Shown piece by piece: positions 54,613-63,938 of a DNA stretch of 64,000 bases. This DNA comes from Beijerinckia mobilis (lineage in GTDB: Bacteria; Pseudomonadota; Alphaproteobacteria; Rhizobiales; Beijerinckiaceae), in NCBI RefSeq assembly GCF_000745425.1, contig NZ_JQJH01000003.1:62001-126000 (forward strand), given 5' to 3'. How positions within the stretch are numbered: the stretch's first letter is position 1; the number at the start of each line of letters is the position of its first letter. Made by a program: the position numbers and the translations under genes. The notes beneath the pieces were generated by a model. That model did not search any database, was not told the DNA's origin, and was given only the letters and a program-made list of their open reading frames with translations.

Positions 54613-54627
54613 GTACTTGTTTTGTTC
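54613..54627 (-). promoter_or_regulatory. Candidate LexA box upstream of recA
   Basis: GTAC-TTGTTTT-GTTC on the plus strand, one base away from the alphaproteobacterial LexA consensus GTTC-N7-GTTC. Located 56-70 bases upstream of the recA start, as expected for SOS control. Single-site match judged by eye. Confidence 0.5.
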
Positions 54628-54822
54628 TCTTCCGCAAGAGGATTTTCAGAACTTTATTCTTCTCATGCCAAGCGTTCGACGCGGCGCGGGAGGATTTGGT
54701 GATTGATGAATTTCAGCGATCGGCGGCGAAAGGATCTGCCTGAACATTCCCTTGTTTAATGGTGTAGTTTTTGCTTACCATCGGCGAAAACCGATCCAAT
54801 GTCGTGATGGTAACGCGCGCCC

Positions 54823-55326
54823 ATGTCTGAATCTCAAACGCCTATAAAACTCCGCGTGCCGGATGATCTCATCAATTTCGGTGAGGTTCCGCCAGAGGTG
54901 AACGAGATATTGCAGCGTGGCGTCGCGCTTTATCGCCATGATTCCGAGGGGGCCGATAAAGCATTTCGCGAAGCCCTGATGCTCGATCCAGAGGCTCTCC
55001 CGACCTATCTCTGTCTTTATAAAATCCATACATATCAGGGCAATCTCGACGAAGCGCTGGCAATCGCCCTGGCCGGGCTGGCGGAAGCTGCACGTCAGGC
55101 GGGGCTCGATCCCGACTGGCGGCTGTGGAAAACCGAGCAGATTCCTTCAGACGTGAACAGTCCCGGCCATTTTGCTCTTTATACTTTGAAGGCACTGGCC
55201 TTTATTCATCTGCGGCGCGATGAGAGCGCAATTTCACAGACCTACCTGGCCAAGCTTGCTGAACTCGGAGCCATGGAAAAGGTCGGCGGCAGCGTCATCG
55301 CCGCTCTTGCTGCAGGCGTAAATTGA
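54823..55326 (+). CDS. Tetratricopeptide-like hypothetical protein
   Basis: A 167-residue helical protein. GVALYRHDSEGADKAFREAL, MLDPEALPTYLCLYKIHTYQ and GNLDEALAIALAGLAEAARQ fit two or three degenerate TPR units; the C-terminal half (FALYTLKALAFIHLRRDESA) continues the pattern. Related short TPR proteins occur near nitrogen-fixation genes in some diazotrophs, but no nif gene is in this window and I do not press the point. It is divergent from recA and followed by a 300-base gap. Confidence 0.65.
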   Translation: MSESQTPIKLRVPDDLINFGEVPPEVNEILQRGVALYRHDSEGADKAFREALMLDPEALPTYLCLYKIHTYQGNLDEALAIALAGLAEAARQAGLDPDWRLWKTEQIPSDVNSPGHFALYTLKALAFIHLRRDESAISQTYLAKLAELGAMEKVGGSVIAALAAGVN

Positions 55327-55626
55327 GCCGCATCGCTTTATGAGCAGCGGGAAACGGCCGCCGAATGCTCTCTGTATACGCGCTTCGAGCCAGTGGTGAA
55401 TACGGATAATTCCGCGGCCAGAATGATGGACCGAAAATTGCTCGTTCTTGTTAGCGCAGGCTGGAAGGCCGTGAGTCGTTTCGGGCAGTTCCGTAGCACT
55501 CTGGCTAAAACAGGCATATTTTCAAATCGTTTGAATCGCGTCGTGATTCTGCGCAAAACGAAAATGCTTTAAAAGCCTGCTTGTGCAATGCCCTTACAGG
55601 GATCGGTCAAACGAGGTTAAGACAAG
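55327..55626. other. Intergenic region
   Basis: 300 bases between the TPR-like gene and a small gene. One minus-strand frame of 72 codons has no recognizable content. Nothing else supported. Confidence 0.35.
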
Positions 55627-55941
55627 ATGGAAACGGTTTTCATTAGGGAAACTTCCGACGGGCGCAAGATCGAGGTCATTGGAGCCAATGTCTGCGTGGA
55701 TGGGAAACCTGTGGCCAATTCGCTTGTGTCACTAAAAGATCATCCCAATCGCGAAGCCATTCTCTTTGCTCTTCCCAATGCTGCTTTCATGGCGGGTCCG
55801 GTGGTTTTGACGGCTGAGGAAGCCTCCGTCGCCCGTGGTGCGCTCGCCGCCGCCAAGCCTGCAATGACGGATCCTGTCGAGATTTCGGAACGATTCCGGT
55901 CGGCCTGGAATTCGCGTAATCACGAAGCCGGCATCGAATAG
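55627..55941 (+). CDS. Small hypothetical protein
   Basis: A 104-residue soluble protein that I do not recognize. It begins METVFIRETSDGRKIEVIGA and contains LVSLKDHPNREAILFALP, VVLTAEEASVARGALAAA and EISERFRSAWNSRNHEA. The balanced composition, regular codon use and lack of low-complexity sequence support a real gene. It may be cotranscribed with the TPR-like gene or separate. A family-1 palindrome lies 37 bases after its stop. No function can be proposed. Confidence 0.55.
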   Translation: METVFIRETSDGRKIEVIGANVCVDGKPVANSLVSLKDHPNREAILFALPNAAFMAGPVVLTAEEASVARGALAAAKPAMTDPVEISERFRSAWNSRNHEAGIE

Positions 55942-55977
55942 GTCTGCTGGTTCAGCACACGTCTACAATCTGGTGTT

Positions 55978-56008
55978 GGAGCAGCTCGGATGTTTTCCGA
56001 ACTGCTCC
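55978..56008. repeat. Family-1 intergenic palindrome, copy F
   Basis: Arms GGAGCAGCTCGGA and TCCGAACTGCTCC (one mismatch) with a 5-base loop, downstream of the 104-residue gene and possibly its terminator. Confidence 0.7.
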
Positions 56009-56414
56009 CAATGGCGCTTTCGGCGCTCCTATAGCATGTCCCCTGATATCATTGTTATTTAAAGTTTTCGTATTGTTCGATGCGTTGTCAAAATTGGAAA
56101 ATGCGTGAGATATAATTATGTCTCTCGGTCATTTTGTTTCATGCATCGTTTGTCTGGCAGAGAAGAGTCTGGTTTCTGAAGCGCGACGCTGACGCTTGTT
56201 GGGGCGTGAACCGCGCCAAACCCGCGAGCCGCGCCAAACCTATGAAGTTTTTGATCTGGCCATGTTTTTCGGCGGCCGAATCTTGAATTTTCTCTTATCC
56301 TTTCTCCGAACTCCGGTGTGTTGAAAGCCGGTGGCTCTCCGTTCGTCGTAACGGCAACGATCACAACGCTCTAAACGTGCGTTGCCTTCACCCGAAAGGC
56401 TGGTTGAAAGATTA
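56009..56414. other. Intergenic region
   Basis: 406 bases before the 30-codon frame. It contains a short direct repeat (GCGCCAAACC, at about 56213 and 56231). No gene supported; minus-strand frame 56116-56364 has no recognizable content. Confidence 0.35.
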
Positions 56415-56507
56415 ATGACGAATTATAATCTCAATTCCATGCAGAAGAAGAAACATCAGCTTGAGCTTGACGTTCGGCGGTTCGTTTCGGAATTGAACAA
56501 CAGGTGA
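56415..56507 (+). CDS. Possible 30-residue peptide upstream of the ClpP-like gene
   Basis: ATG at 56415 to TGA at 56505: a short charged helical peptide containing QKKKHQLELDVRRFVSELNN. It stops four bases before the next gene, whose ribosome site GAGGA overlaps its stop. The spacing suggests translational coupling, but so short a frame can occur by chance. Confidence 0.35.
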   Translation: MTNYNLNSMQKKKHQLELDVRRFVSELNNR

Positions 56508-56511
56508 GGAA

Positions 56512-57288
56512 ATGCTCTGGAATAAAAAACAGAGAGAGCATAATAATTGTTATCAACATGTGAGGACTATATTTTTAATTATACTTATTAATATTTGTGA
56601 TTTGATTGTTGGAAGCTTTTCGGGTTTCCCGCGCGTCGCGCGGCCGCAAACTAAGCCGGCGCTTTCCCATTTGGCACTAACATTCGGTTTGGCTGTTTTC
56701 GCCCTTTTTCTCACTCCTGAGGCGCGTGCCGAGCCCATGGAGTTTCATCTTGTGCCGCGTACTTCCTTAACGGGTTGTTCCGCCGATTGCCGTATTGTCG
56801 TCATGGAAGGGGACATTACCGATGCGACCCCCGACGCCTTCCTGGAGTTCATGCAGGCTCATGGCCTAAAGCATGGACCGCAGCCTATCGTCTATATCCA
56901 TTCGAATGGCGGTAAGGTGATGGCCGCGATGGAGCTTGGCAAGATCTTTCGCCACTTTGGCGTGACGGCCGTCGTGGGGCGTTTTCAGGGCAACGGTAAG
57001 ATAAGCGGAGCGCACTGCTACTCAGCCTGTGTCTATGCGCTGATGGGCGCGCGCAAGCGCGTCATTCCGCTGGAGAGTGAACTGGGCCTGCACAGGATGT
57101 ATCTCGTTTCCATCGAGGGGCGCCAGCAGGACGATGGCGAAATGAAACAGGTATTGGAACATTATACGCGATCGATGGGTGTGAGTCCCAATGTCATCGT
57201 AACGGCTGAACATATGCGTCCGGACGATGTTTATATCGTCAGTCGAGAGGAAATCAGCAAATGGCGTCTGGGAACGGCGACGTTGTGA
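56512..57288 (+). CDS. ClpP/crotonase-fold periplasmic protein-like protein
   Basis: A 258-residue protein. A hydrophobic segment lies at about 19-35 (IFLIILINICDLIVG) and another at about 52-70 (LALTFGLAVFALFLT) followed by a signal-type Ala site (ARA). The mature part has VVMEGDITDATPDAFLEFMQ, IVYIHSNGGKVMAAMELGKI, GAHCYSACVYALMGARKRVI and ESELGLHRMYL, i.e. the ClpP-like fold with GG loop and SAC as the counterpart of the nucleophile motif. This matches a family of exported ClpP-like proteins in alphaproteobacteria; protease activity is unproven. GTGAGGA gives the start at 56512. Confidence 0.72.
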   Translation: MLWNKKQREHNNCYQHVRTIFLIILINICDLIVGSFSGFPRVARPQTKPALSHLALTFGLAVFALFLTPEARAEPMEFHLVPRTSLTGCSADCRIVVMEGDITDATPDAFLEFMQAHGLKHGPQPIVYIHSNGGKVMAAMELGKIFRHFGVTAVVGRFQGNGKISGAHCYSACVYALMGARKRVIPLESELGLHRMYLVSIEGRQQDDGEMKQVLEHYTRSMGVSPNVIVTAEHMRPDDVYIVSREEISKWRLGTATL

Positions 57289-57639
57289 CGGTTCGCGGGC
57301 CGAGGCGACAGGTGGCAGCGGCATCAATTGTTGCCGCGGGAAGATTTCTCGCAGGAATCGGTTAGGTCTGGTGGTGAGCGTCGCTGAACGGTTGCAGGGC
57401 CTTCGAGGATGTGAGGCAGTAGGGCGGCGATCCCGCCGCGATTAGATTCGGGTCCTCCTGACCTCCGGATCGATCGCTTCGACCTGTGGTAGAGCCTTTT
57501 CCTGCAACTTATTGGTGGCTGATCGAGAAATGCAGGCTTCGGAAAACGAAAAAATGCGACCGGACCGCTTTCGATGCTTGACTTCAATCGCTGCCTATCT
57601 TACCTGGACGACCACCGCAGCGGAATGCTTCGCGGGAAT
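57289..57639. other. Intergenic region before tRNA-Asp
   Basis: 351 bases with no supported gene. Contains only short frames; the last 50 bases presumably hold the tRNA promoter. Confidence 0.35.
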
Positions 57640-57716
<77 letters not shown>

Positions 57717-58934
57717 TTCAAGATGGTAAAAAGTAGCGCAGATTTTTGACAATAATCTTAAACTAATCTGCCTCGAATTTCAAAGCAAAGTGATCTTTCG
57801 TTGAAGTGGCAGGTCGCAAATGATCTGCCAATTGACTTGTGTGGCAGTCCGCTCAGTGCGTTGAGATCCATCCTCATTTGCTGTCATGCTTCTTCGCCTT
57901 GACCTTGCGTTAAGACGTGAGCCTCTCGATAAGGCTGGGGCTTTTCGCAGCACCTCGCTTCGCAATTCGAAATCTTTGAAAACGCTATCGCTTTTCTCGA
58001 CAGACCGGCTCAAAAATCATCCATGAGTTCGGAGAGCGAAAAGAGTGAATGGTCGATAGCCGATCCTTTGAAGCTCGTCCAAACGACAGAGTTCATGCGA
58101 GCCGCAGCCTTTGACGCCTCCGGTCTTTTTTCTCTTAGCTATAACTTTGTCATTGGTTTATCGACGCTTTTGGCAGTTGCAAAAGAGCTCCGGAATTTTG
58201 CGCTCGCTCGCTCGTGACCAGAGATTCTCTTGCGTGGTCGATTGTGCTGCGATAGGCATCGCTCAACGCAGGATGGATTTGGATCGATTCTCAATCCTCT
58301 CCGTCACTCCTGTTGTTCCTACCTGGTGATTTCTTTCCGATTTTGGCTAGTTTTGCTTTTATTTCTGCTAGAACGGGGATAAGTCGCGGCGATTGGTAGC
58401 CAAAATGTTGCCCTGGCCAAATCTCGCGATTTGGTCTCAGGGCAGGTGGCTTCCCGCCGAGCCTCATTGGTCAAGAAGGTCGCGATCGATGAGATTGCCT
58501 GAGAGTATTGTCGAGCCGGAGTCTGTTGAACCCGTCTCCTCACGTTGGACGAACACGAACAAAGACCGTTCAAGGTCTTGAAATTTTTCTCTCGCTTGAG
58601 ACCGGCTTGCGACTTTGGGTCTTTATCGCGAATAAAGATCGATATTTGCGGCGAGAGGTAAACTTGGACAAAAGTTCGGAAGGAAGGCTGTCCCAGCCTG
58701 AATTCCAAACCAAGGAAGGTATTGACGATGGGAGCTTGGCCTTAGATTTCGCGGGCCTGGGTATCCAAATCCGGCGGCCATACTTCGCTGCCGTATCGTA
58801 AATACCGCGACGAATCGATGTGTTATCAACGCTTCGTTTCGCCTTGAAAGAGTGCAGGAGCAAAGCTCTGTTCGCTCTTAACCTATTGAGCATCGGACGG
58901 AACTGCGGTCGTTCTTTGCTCTGGAGGCATGTTG
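57717..58934. other. 1.2 kb gene-poor region between tRNA-Asp and nuoA
   Basis: No supported gene. Frames of 60-130 codons on both strands (57780-58013 minus, 58023-58217 plus, 58319-58708 minus, 58508-58801 plus) overlap each other and show no recognizable domains. Position after a tRNA makes this a candidate for an old insertion, but I see no integrase and no duplicated tRNA end. The nuo promoter must lie at its right end. Confidence 0.4.
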
Positions 58935-59300
58935 ATGCTGAACCTTTTCGATCAATATCTGCCGCTCGTCGTCTTTGCCGGTGTTGCTGCTCTTATTGCC
59001 GGCGCCCTGCTCGTCGCGCCGTTCCTCGTCGCCTTTAAGGCGCCGGATCCGGAAAAGCTTTCCGCCTATGAATGCGGTTTCAACGCTTTTGACGATGCGC
59101 GTATGAAGTTCGACGTGCGTTTCTATCTCGTCGCGCTGCTCTTCATCGTCTTCGACCTCGAAGTTGCCTTTCTGTTTCCCTGGGCAATTGCCTTTCGCTA
59201 TGTCGGCGATTTGGGCTTCTGGTCGATGATCGTGTTTCTTGCCATTTTGACGGTCGGCTTCATCTATGAATGGAAGAAAGGGGCGCTCGAATGGGATTGA
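58935..59300 (+). CDS. nuoA: NADH-quinone oxidoreductase subunit A
   Basis: Membrane subunit of complex I. 121 residues, three helices: [20 protein letters not shown], then after the conserved loop [20 protein letters not shown] the helices [20 protein letters not shown] and [18 protein letters not shown]. The loop with its Cys and the FDLEVAF motif are diagnostic. GGAGG is one base from ATG 58929 and seven from ATG 58935, so the second is used. nuoB overlaps the stop by ten bases. Confidence 0.93.
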   Translation: MLNLFDQYLPLVVFAGVAALIAGALLVAPFLVAFKAPDPEKLSAYECGFNAFDDARMKFDVRFYLVALLFIVFDLEVAFLFPWAIAFRYVGDLGFWSMIVFLAILTVGFIYEWKKGALEWD

Positions 59301-59830
59301 TCCCCGCAAGCCAGTCTACGGCGCCGGTACCTTCGCAGGATGCCTATTTCCTGTCGATCAACGATCAGCTGGCCGACAAAGGTTTCCTCGTCACATCGAC
59401 AGATGAACTCATCAATTGGGCCCGCACCGGTTCCTTGATGTGGATGACCTTTGGTCTTGCCTGTTGCGCCGTCGAAATGATGCAGATGTCGATGCCGCGT
59501 TATGATTGTGAGCGGTTTGGCTTCGCGCCGCGCGGATCGCCGCGTCAGTCAGACGTCATGATCGTAGCGGGCACGCTGACCAACAAAATGGCGCCAGCTT
59601 TGCGCAAGGTCTATGATCAGATGCCAGAGCCTCGCTATGTCATCTCCATGGGCTCCTGCGCGAATGGGGGCGGCTACTACCATTATTCCTATTCCGTAGT
59701 GCGTGGTTGCGACCGGATCGTTCCCGTCGATATCTACGTTCCCGGATGTCCTCCTTCGGCTGAGGCTCTCCTTTACGGCGTGTTGCTACTGCAGAAGAAG
59801 ATACGCCGGACCGGCACGATCGAACGCTAA
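59291..59830 (+). CDS. nuoB: NADH-quinone oxidoreductase subunit B
   Basis: Peripheral-arm subunit that binds iron-sulfur cluster N2, the last electron carrier before quinone. 179 residues with Cys 58 and 59 ([10 protein letters not shown]), 123 (GSCANGG) and 153 ([12 protein letters not shown]) as ligands. [20 protein letters not shown] is typical. ATG at 59291 inside the end of nuoA gives the normal beginning MGLIPASQ. The gap to nuoC is unusually long and full of hairpins. Confidence 0.95.
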   Translation: MGLIPASQSTAPVPSQDAYFLSINDQLADKGFLVTSTDELINWARTGSLMWMTFGLACCAVEMMQMSMPRYDCERFGFAPRGSPRQSDVMIVAGTLTNKMAPALRKVYDQMPEPRYVISMGSCANGGGYYHYSYSVVRGCDRIVPVDIYVPGCPPSAEALLYGVLLLQKKIRRTGTIER

Positions 59831-59857
59831 AACCAAATCTCGATGAGCATGCCTCCT

Positions 59858-59932
59858 TGAGAATTGGATTCCGAGAATTGGATTCTGGAATTTGGCCCCC
59901 GCGACTGCGGGGCGGCGGGTTTCCGCCGGACG
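59858..59932. repeat. Structured nuoB-nuoC spacer: tandem repeat and two hairpins
   Basis: A 14-base near-tandem repeat of GAGAATTGGATTC at about 59859-59885, then hairpin CCCCGC-GACT-GCGGGG at 59897-59912, then CGGCGG-GTTT-CCGCCG at 59913-59928, immediately before a family-2 palindrome. Together they fill most of the 200-base spacer. Confidence 0.6.
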
Positions 59933-59962
59933 TCACTGATCGCAACAGGTTGGGATCAGTGA
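59933..59962. repeat. Family-2 intergenic palindrome, copy B
   Basis: Arms TCACTGATCGCAAC and GTTGGGATCAGTGA (one mismatch) separated by AG. The core CAACAGGTTGGGATCA is shared with 30551-30584. It lies inside the nuo operon. Confidence 0.75.
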
Positions 59963-60030
59963 GAGTTGATATAAGACCAGATCAGGCGCCGCGATCAATT
60001 GTGGTACGAGACAGTCGCGAGGAAGAATCG

Positions 60031-60672
60031 ATGATGGATAATGAGCGTCGGGAATTGCTGCACCAGGAACTTAAGCAGCATGGCGACGCGATCGTCGCGG
60101 CTCTGCCCGGGGCGATCAGCGACGTTAAGGTTGCCTTCGGTGAATTGACATTGACGGTGCAAGCTTCGCGCCTGATCGAGACCGTTACCTTCCTGCGCGA
60201 CGATTCTTCTTGCCTCTATGTATCTTTCATTGATCTGACAGCGGTGGATTATCCGCTGCGTGAGCATCGCTTTGACGTGGTGACGCATTTGTTGTCGCCC
60301 AAACAGAATCGGCGTATCCGCATCAAGGTCGAAACCGATGATATGACGCCCGTACCTTCCCTGGCGGCGCTTTATCCAGCCGCCAATTGGTTTGAACGTG
60401 AGGCTTATGACTTCTTCGGCGTCACTTTTTCGGGCCATCCGGATCTGCGCAGGCTCCTCACAGATTATGGCTTCGACGGTCATCCTTTACGCAAGGATTT
60501 CCCAATGACGGGCTATGCCGAAGTTCGTTATGACGACGAGCAGAAACGTGTCGTCTACGAGCCGGTGCGGTTGGTTCAGGAGTTCCGCAATTTCGATTTT
60601 CTCTCTCCATGGGAAGGGGCGATTGATTACGTCCTGCCAGGCGACGAGAAGGTCAAGCATAATCCGCAATGA
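60031..60672 (+). CDS. nuoC: NADH-quinone oxidoreductase subunit C
   Basis: Peripheral-arm subunit of complex I (30-kDa subunit). 213 residues with [60 protein letters not shown] and [20 protein letters not shown] then [10 protein letters not shown], the family signature. The frame is open to 59857 only because it reads through the hairpins; ATG at 60031 has GAGGAAG six bases upstream. Not fused to nuoD. Confidence 0.94.
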   Translation: MMDNERRELLHQELKQHGDAIVAALPGAISDVKVAFGELTLTVQASRLIETVTFLRDDSSCLYVSFIDLTAVDYPLREHRFDVVTHLLSPKQNRRIRIKVETDDMTPVPSLAALYPAANWFEREAYDFFGVTFSGHPDLRRLLTDYGFDGHPLRKDFPMTGYAEVRYDDEQKRVVYEPVRLVQEFRNFDFLSPWEGAIDYVLPGDEKVKHNPQ

Positions 60673-60734
60673 ACCTGTGATGCCTATGCGACCCCCCCTG
60701 CGCAAGGTTCAGGCAAGAATCATGAGTTTGTATC

Positions 60735-61925
60735 ATGAGCGATAATCCGGTCCGCAATTTTGCGATCAATTTCGGCCCCCAGCATCCGGCGGCGCACGGC
60801 GTGTTGCGGCTCGTGCTCGAACTCGACGGCGAGGTGGTTGAACGCGTCGATCCGCATATCGGTCTCTTGCATCGCGGGACCGAGAAGCTGATGGAAGCAC
60901 GCACCTATTTGCAGAACGTGCCTTATTTCGACCGGCTCGATTATGTCGCGCCTATGAATCAAGAACACGCCTTCTGTCTCGCCATTGAAAAATTGCTCGG
61001 CATAGAGGTGCCACGCCGGGGGCAATTGTTGCGGGTTCTCTTCTGCGAAATCGGGCGGATCCTGTCGCATCTTCTCAATGTCACGACCCAGGCCATGGAT
61101 GTGGGTGCGCTGACACCGCCGCTCTGGGGCTTCGAGGAACGCGAGAAGCTCATGGTTTTCTATGAGCGGGCTTCCGGCGCGCGCATGCATGCGAATTATT
61201 TCCGGCCGGGTGGTGTTCATCTCGATTGCCCGCCGCAGCTCATCGATGATATCGGCGCGTGGTGTGATCCATTTCTTAAAACCGTTGATGATCTCCAGGA
61301 TCTTTTCATTGAAAATCGCATCTTCAAACAGCGCAACGTCGATATTGGCGTCGTAAGTCTTGAAGATTGCTGGCGCTGGGGCTTTTCCGGGGTCATGGTT
61401 CGCGGATCTGGTGCCGCCTGGGACTTGCGCAAGGCCCAGCCCTATGAATGTTATGAAGAGATAGACTTCGACATTCCGGTCGGCCGACATGGTGACAATT
61501 ACGACCGCCAGGTCATCCGCATGGAGGAAATGCGGCAGTCAACCAAGATCATGAAGCAATGTATCGAGAAACTTTCGCGTGCGGACGGCAAGGGGCCTGT
61601 CGCAACGCCGCATCATAAGGTCGTGCCGCCATCGCGCGCGGAAATGAAGCGGTCAATGGAAGCGCTGATCCATCATTTCAAGCTTTACACCGAAGGCTTC
61701 CACGTTCCTGCGGGAGAGGTCTATTGCGGCGTCGAGGCGCCGAAGGGCGAGTTCGGTGTCTATCTCGTCTCGGATGGAACCGATAAGCCTTATCGCTGCA
61801 AGATACGCGCTCCCGGTTTTGCCCATCTTTCGGCAATGGATTTCCTCTGCCGCAAATCCATGCTCGCCGATGTCAGCGCCATTCTGGGGTCGCTCGATAT
61901 CGTGTTCGGTGAGGTCGATCGATGA
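60735..61925 (+). CDS. nuoD: NADH-quinone oxidoreductase subunit D
   Basis: Core peripheral-arm subunit (49-kDa) that forms the quinone site with NuoB. 396 residues: [20 protein letters not shown] at the start, [40 protein letters not shown], and C-terminal [20 protein letters not shown] and [13 protein letters not shown]. It starts 62 bases after nuoC. All parts needed for the quinone pocket (HPAAHG loop) are present. Confidence 0.95.
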   Translation: MSDNPVRNFAINFGPQHPAAHGVLRLVLELDGEVVERVDPHIGLLHRGTEKLMEARTYLQNVPYFDRLDYVAPMNQEHAFCLAIEKLLGIEVPRRGQLLRVLFCEIGRILSHLLNVTTQAMDVGALTPPLWGFEEREKLMVFYERASGARMHANYFRPGGVHLDCPPQLIDDIGAWCDPFLKTVDDLQDLFIENRIFKQRNVDIGVVSLEDCWRWGFSGVMVRGSGAAWDLRKAQPYECYEEIDFDIPVGRHGDNYDRQVIRMEEMRQSTKIMKQCIEKLSRADGKGPVATPHHKVVPPSRAEMKRSMEALIHHFKLYTEGFHVPAGEVYCGVEAPKGEFGVYLVSDGTDKPYRCKIRAPGFAHLSAMDFLCRKSMLADVSAILGSLDIVFGEVDR

Positions 61926-61965
61926 ACAGGTTGCCAGTCGAACTCGTTGTTATGGAGGTGCAAGG

Positions 61966-62613
61966 ATGAGTAACCGCCGCTTGGCCGAAATTCAGCCTGA
62001 CTCCTTCGCCTTCACGCCGGCCAATGAAGAAATCTGCAAGCAGCTCATCGCCAAATATCCTGAGGGGCGCCAGGCTTCCGCAGTGATTTCGCTTCTCTGG
62101 CAAGCGCAGAAGCAACATGATTACTGGCTGCCGAAGCCGGCCATCGAAAAAATCGCTGACATGTTGAACATGCCCTATATCCGCGTGCTCGAAGTCGCGA
62201 CCTTCTACACGATGTTCAATCTGGAACCGGTCGGGCGTTTCTACATTCAGTTTTGCGGCACCACGCCCTGCCTCATCGCGGGTGCCGACGAAATCAAGGC
62301 TGTCCTTGAAAAACGTGTCGGTCCCGAAGCAACGGTGACGAGCGACGGCCTGTTCAGCTGGCGTGAGGTCGAATGTCTGGGTGCTTGCTGTAATGCTCCC
62401 ATGGTGCAGATCAACGACGATTATTATGAAGATCTGACGCCGGAAAATTTTAACCAGCTGCTCGATGATCTCGCCGCGGGCCGTCCGGTACGGGTGGGTT
62501 CGCAGACGGGGCGTGTCTCGTCTGAGCCCATGGGCGGTCTCTCCGCCTTGACATCCTTATACGGTACCGATGGCCTGAGCGGGCCGCAATCGGTCAAGCC
62601 GGCGCAGAAATAA
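61966..62613 (+). CDS. nuoE: NADH-quinone oxidoreductase subunit E
   Basis: Peripheral-arm 24-kDa subunit with a 2Fe-2S cluster (N1a). 215 residues; ligands Cys 97 and 102 (FCGTTPCLI) and Cys 137 and 141 ([14 protein letters not shown]). [18 protein letters not shown] and [18 protein letters not shown] are typical. The open frame starts at 61756 inside nuoD, but ATG at 61966 has GGAGG seven bases upstream. The last 40 residues are a variable alphaproteobacterial extension. Confidence 0.95.
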   Translation: MSNRRLAEIQPDSFAFTPANEEICKQLIAKYPEGRQASAVISLLWQAQKQHDYWLPKPAIEKIADMLNMPYIRVLEVATFYTMFNLEPVGRFYIQFCGTTPCLIAGADEIKAVLEKRVGPEATVTSDGLFSWREVECLGACCNAPMVQINDDYYEDLTPENFNQLLDDLAAGRPVRVGSQTGRVSSEPMGGLSALTSLYGTDGLSGPQSVKPAQK

Positions 62614-62627
62614 GAGAGGGATTGTCC

Positions 62628-63938
62628 ATGCTAGAGGACAAGGACCGCATCTTTACCAATCTCTATGGCTTTGGAGATTGGAGCCTCAAGGGGGCCCGGG
62701 CACGCGGCGCCTGGGATAATACCAAAGGCCTGATCGAAAAAGGCAAGGACTGGATCATCAATGAGATGAAGGCGTCGGGGCTGCGCGGCCGCGGCGGTGC
62801 CGGTTTTCCGACCGGGCTCAAATGGTCCTTCATGCCGAAGGCGGATCCAACGCGTCCTTCCTACCTCGTGGTCAATGCCGATGAATCCGAGCCCGGCACC
62901 TGCAAAGACCGGGAAATCATGCGCAACGATCCGCATCTCTTGATCGAGGGGTGTTTGATCGCCTCGTTCGCGATGGAGGCGCATGCCTGCTACATTTACA
63001 TCCGCGGCGAATATATTTTCGAGCGCGAAAGGCTTGAGGCCGCCATCGCCCAGGCTTATGAGGCCAAGCTCGTCGGAAAGGACAATATCCACGGTTGGCC
63101 CTTCGATATTTACGTCCACCATGGCGCCGGCGCCTACATTTGCGGTGAGGAAACAGCGCTGCTCGAATCGCTCGAGGGCAAGAAGGGCATGCCGCGCATG
63201 AAGCCGCCGTTCCCGGCTAATATGGGGCTCTATGGTTGTCCGACGACAGTGAATAATGTCGAATCGATCGCTGTAGCGCCGACGATCCTGCGCCGGGGCG
63301 CTGCATGGTTTTCTGGGTTCGGCGCCAAGAATAACGCGGGCACCAAGCTGTTCTGTATCTCTGGTCACGTGAACAAGCGCTGCAATGTCGAGGAAGCCAT
63401 GTCGATTCCCTTCCGGGAATTGATCGACCGCCATTGCGGTGGCATTCGCGGTGGCTGGGACAATCTCCTGGCGGTCATTCCCGGCGGATCATCGGTTCCC
63501 TGTGTCCCGGCCCATGAGATTATCGACGCGCCGATGGATTTCGATACGTTGCGCGGATTGAAATCCGGTCTTGGTACGGCGGCCGTGATCGTGATGGATA
63601 AATCCACTGATATCGTGCGCGCCATTGCCCGTCTCAGCCATTTCTATAAACACGAAAGCTGTGGCCAGTGTACGCCTTGCCGTGAAGGAACGGGCTGGCT
63701 GTGGCGTGTGATGATGCGTATGGCGGAAGGCCGCGCGCAGAAGCGTGAGATCGACATGTTGCTCGATGTCACCACGCGGATAGAAGGGCATACAATCTGT
63801 GCGCTCGGCGATGCGGCCGCATGGCCGGTGCAAGGCCTCATCCGGCATTTCCGTTCCGAGATTGAAAAGCGCATCGACGAATATGCGGCCAATCCGCATA
63901 GCGAGCCAGTTGGTGATTTCGGCGTCGCGGCGGAATGA
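62628..63938 (+). CDS. nuoF: NADH-quinone oxidoreductase subunit F
   Basis: NADH-binding 51-kDa subunit with FMN and cluster N3; entry point of electrons. 436 residues: NADH/FMN region [58 protein letters not shown], and 4Fe-4S ligands in [15 protein letters not shown] plus the Cys of [15 protein letters not shown]. The frame opens with TTG at 62622; ATG at 62628 has GAGAGGG at proper spacing. nuoG would be expected beyond the window; the last 62 bases hold no start that I can assign. Confidence 0.95.
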   Translation: MLEDKDRIFTNLYGFGDWSLKGARARGAWDNTKGLIEKGKDWIINEMKASGLRGRGGAGFPTGLKWSFMPKADPTRPSYLVVNADESEPGTCKDREIMRNDPHLLIEGCLIASFAMEAHACYIYIRGEYIFERERLEAAIAQAYEAKLVGKDNIHGWPFDIYVHHGAGAYICGEETALLESLEGKKGMPRMKPPFPANMGLYGCPTTVNNVESIAVAPTILRRGAAWFSGFGAKNNAGTKLFCISGHVNKRCNVEEAMSIPFRELIDRHCGGIRGGWDNLLAVIPGGSSVPCVPAHEIIDAPMDFDTLRGLKSGLGTAAVIVMDKSTDIVRAIARLSHFYKHESCGQCTPCREGTGWLWRVMMRMAEGRAQKREIDMLLDVTTRIEGHTICALGDAAAWPVQGLIRHFRSEIEKRIDEYAANPHSEPVGDFGVAAE

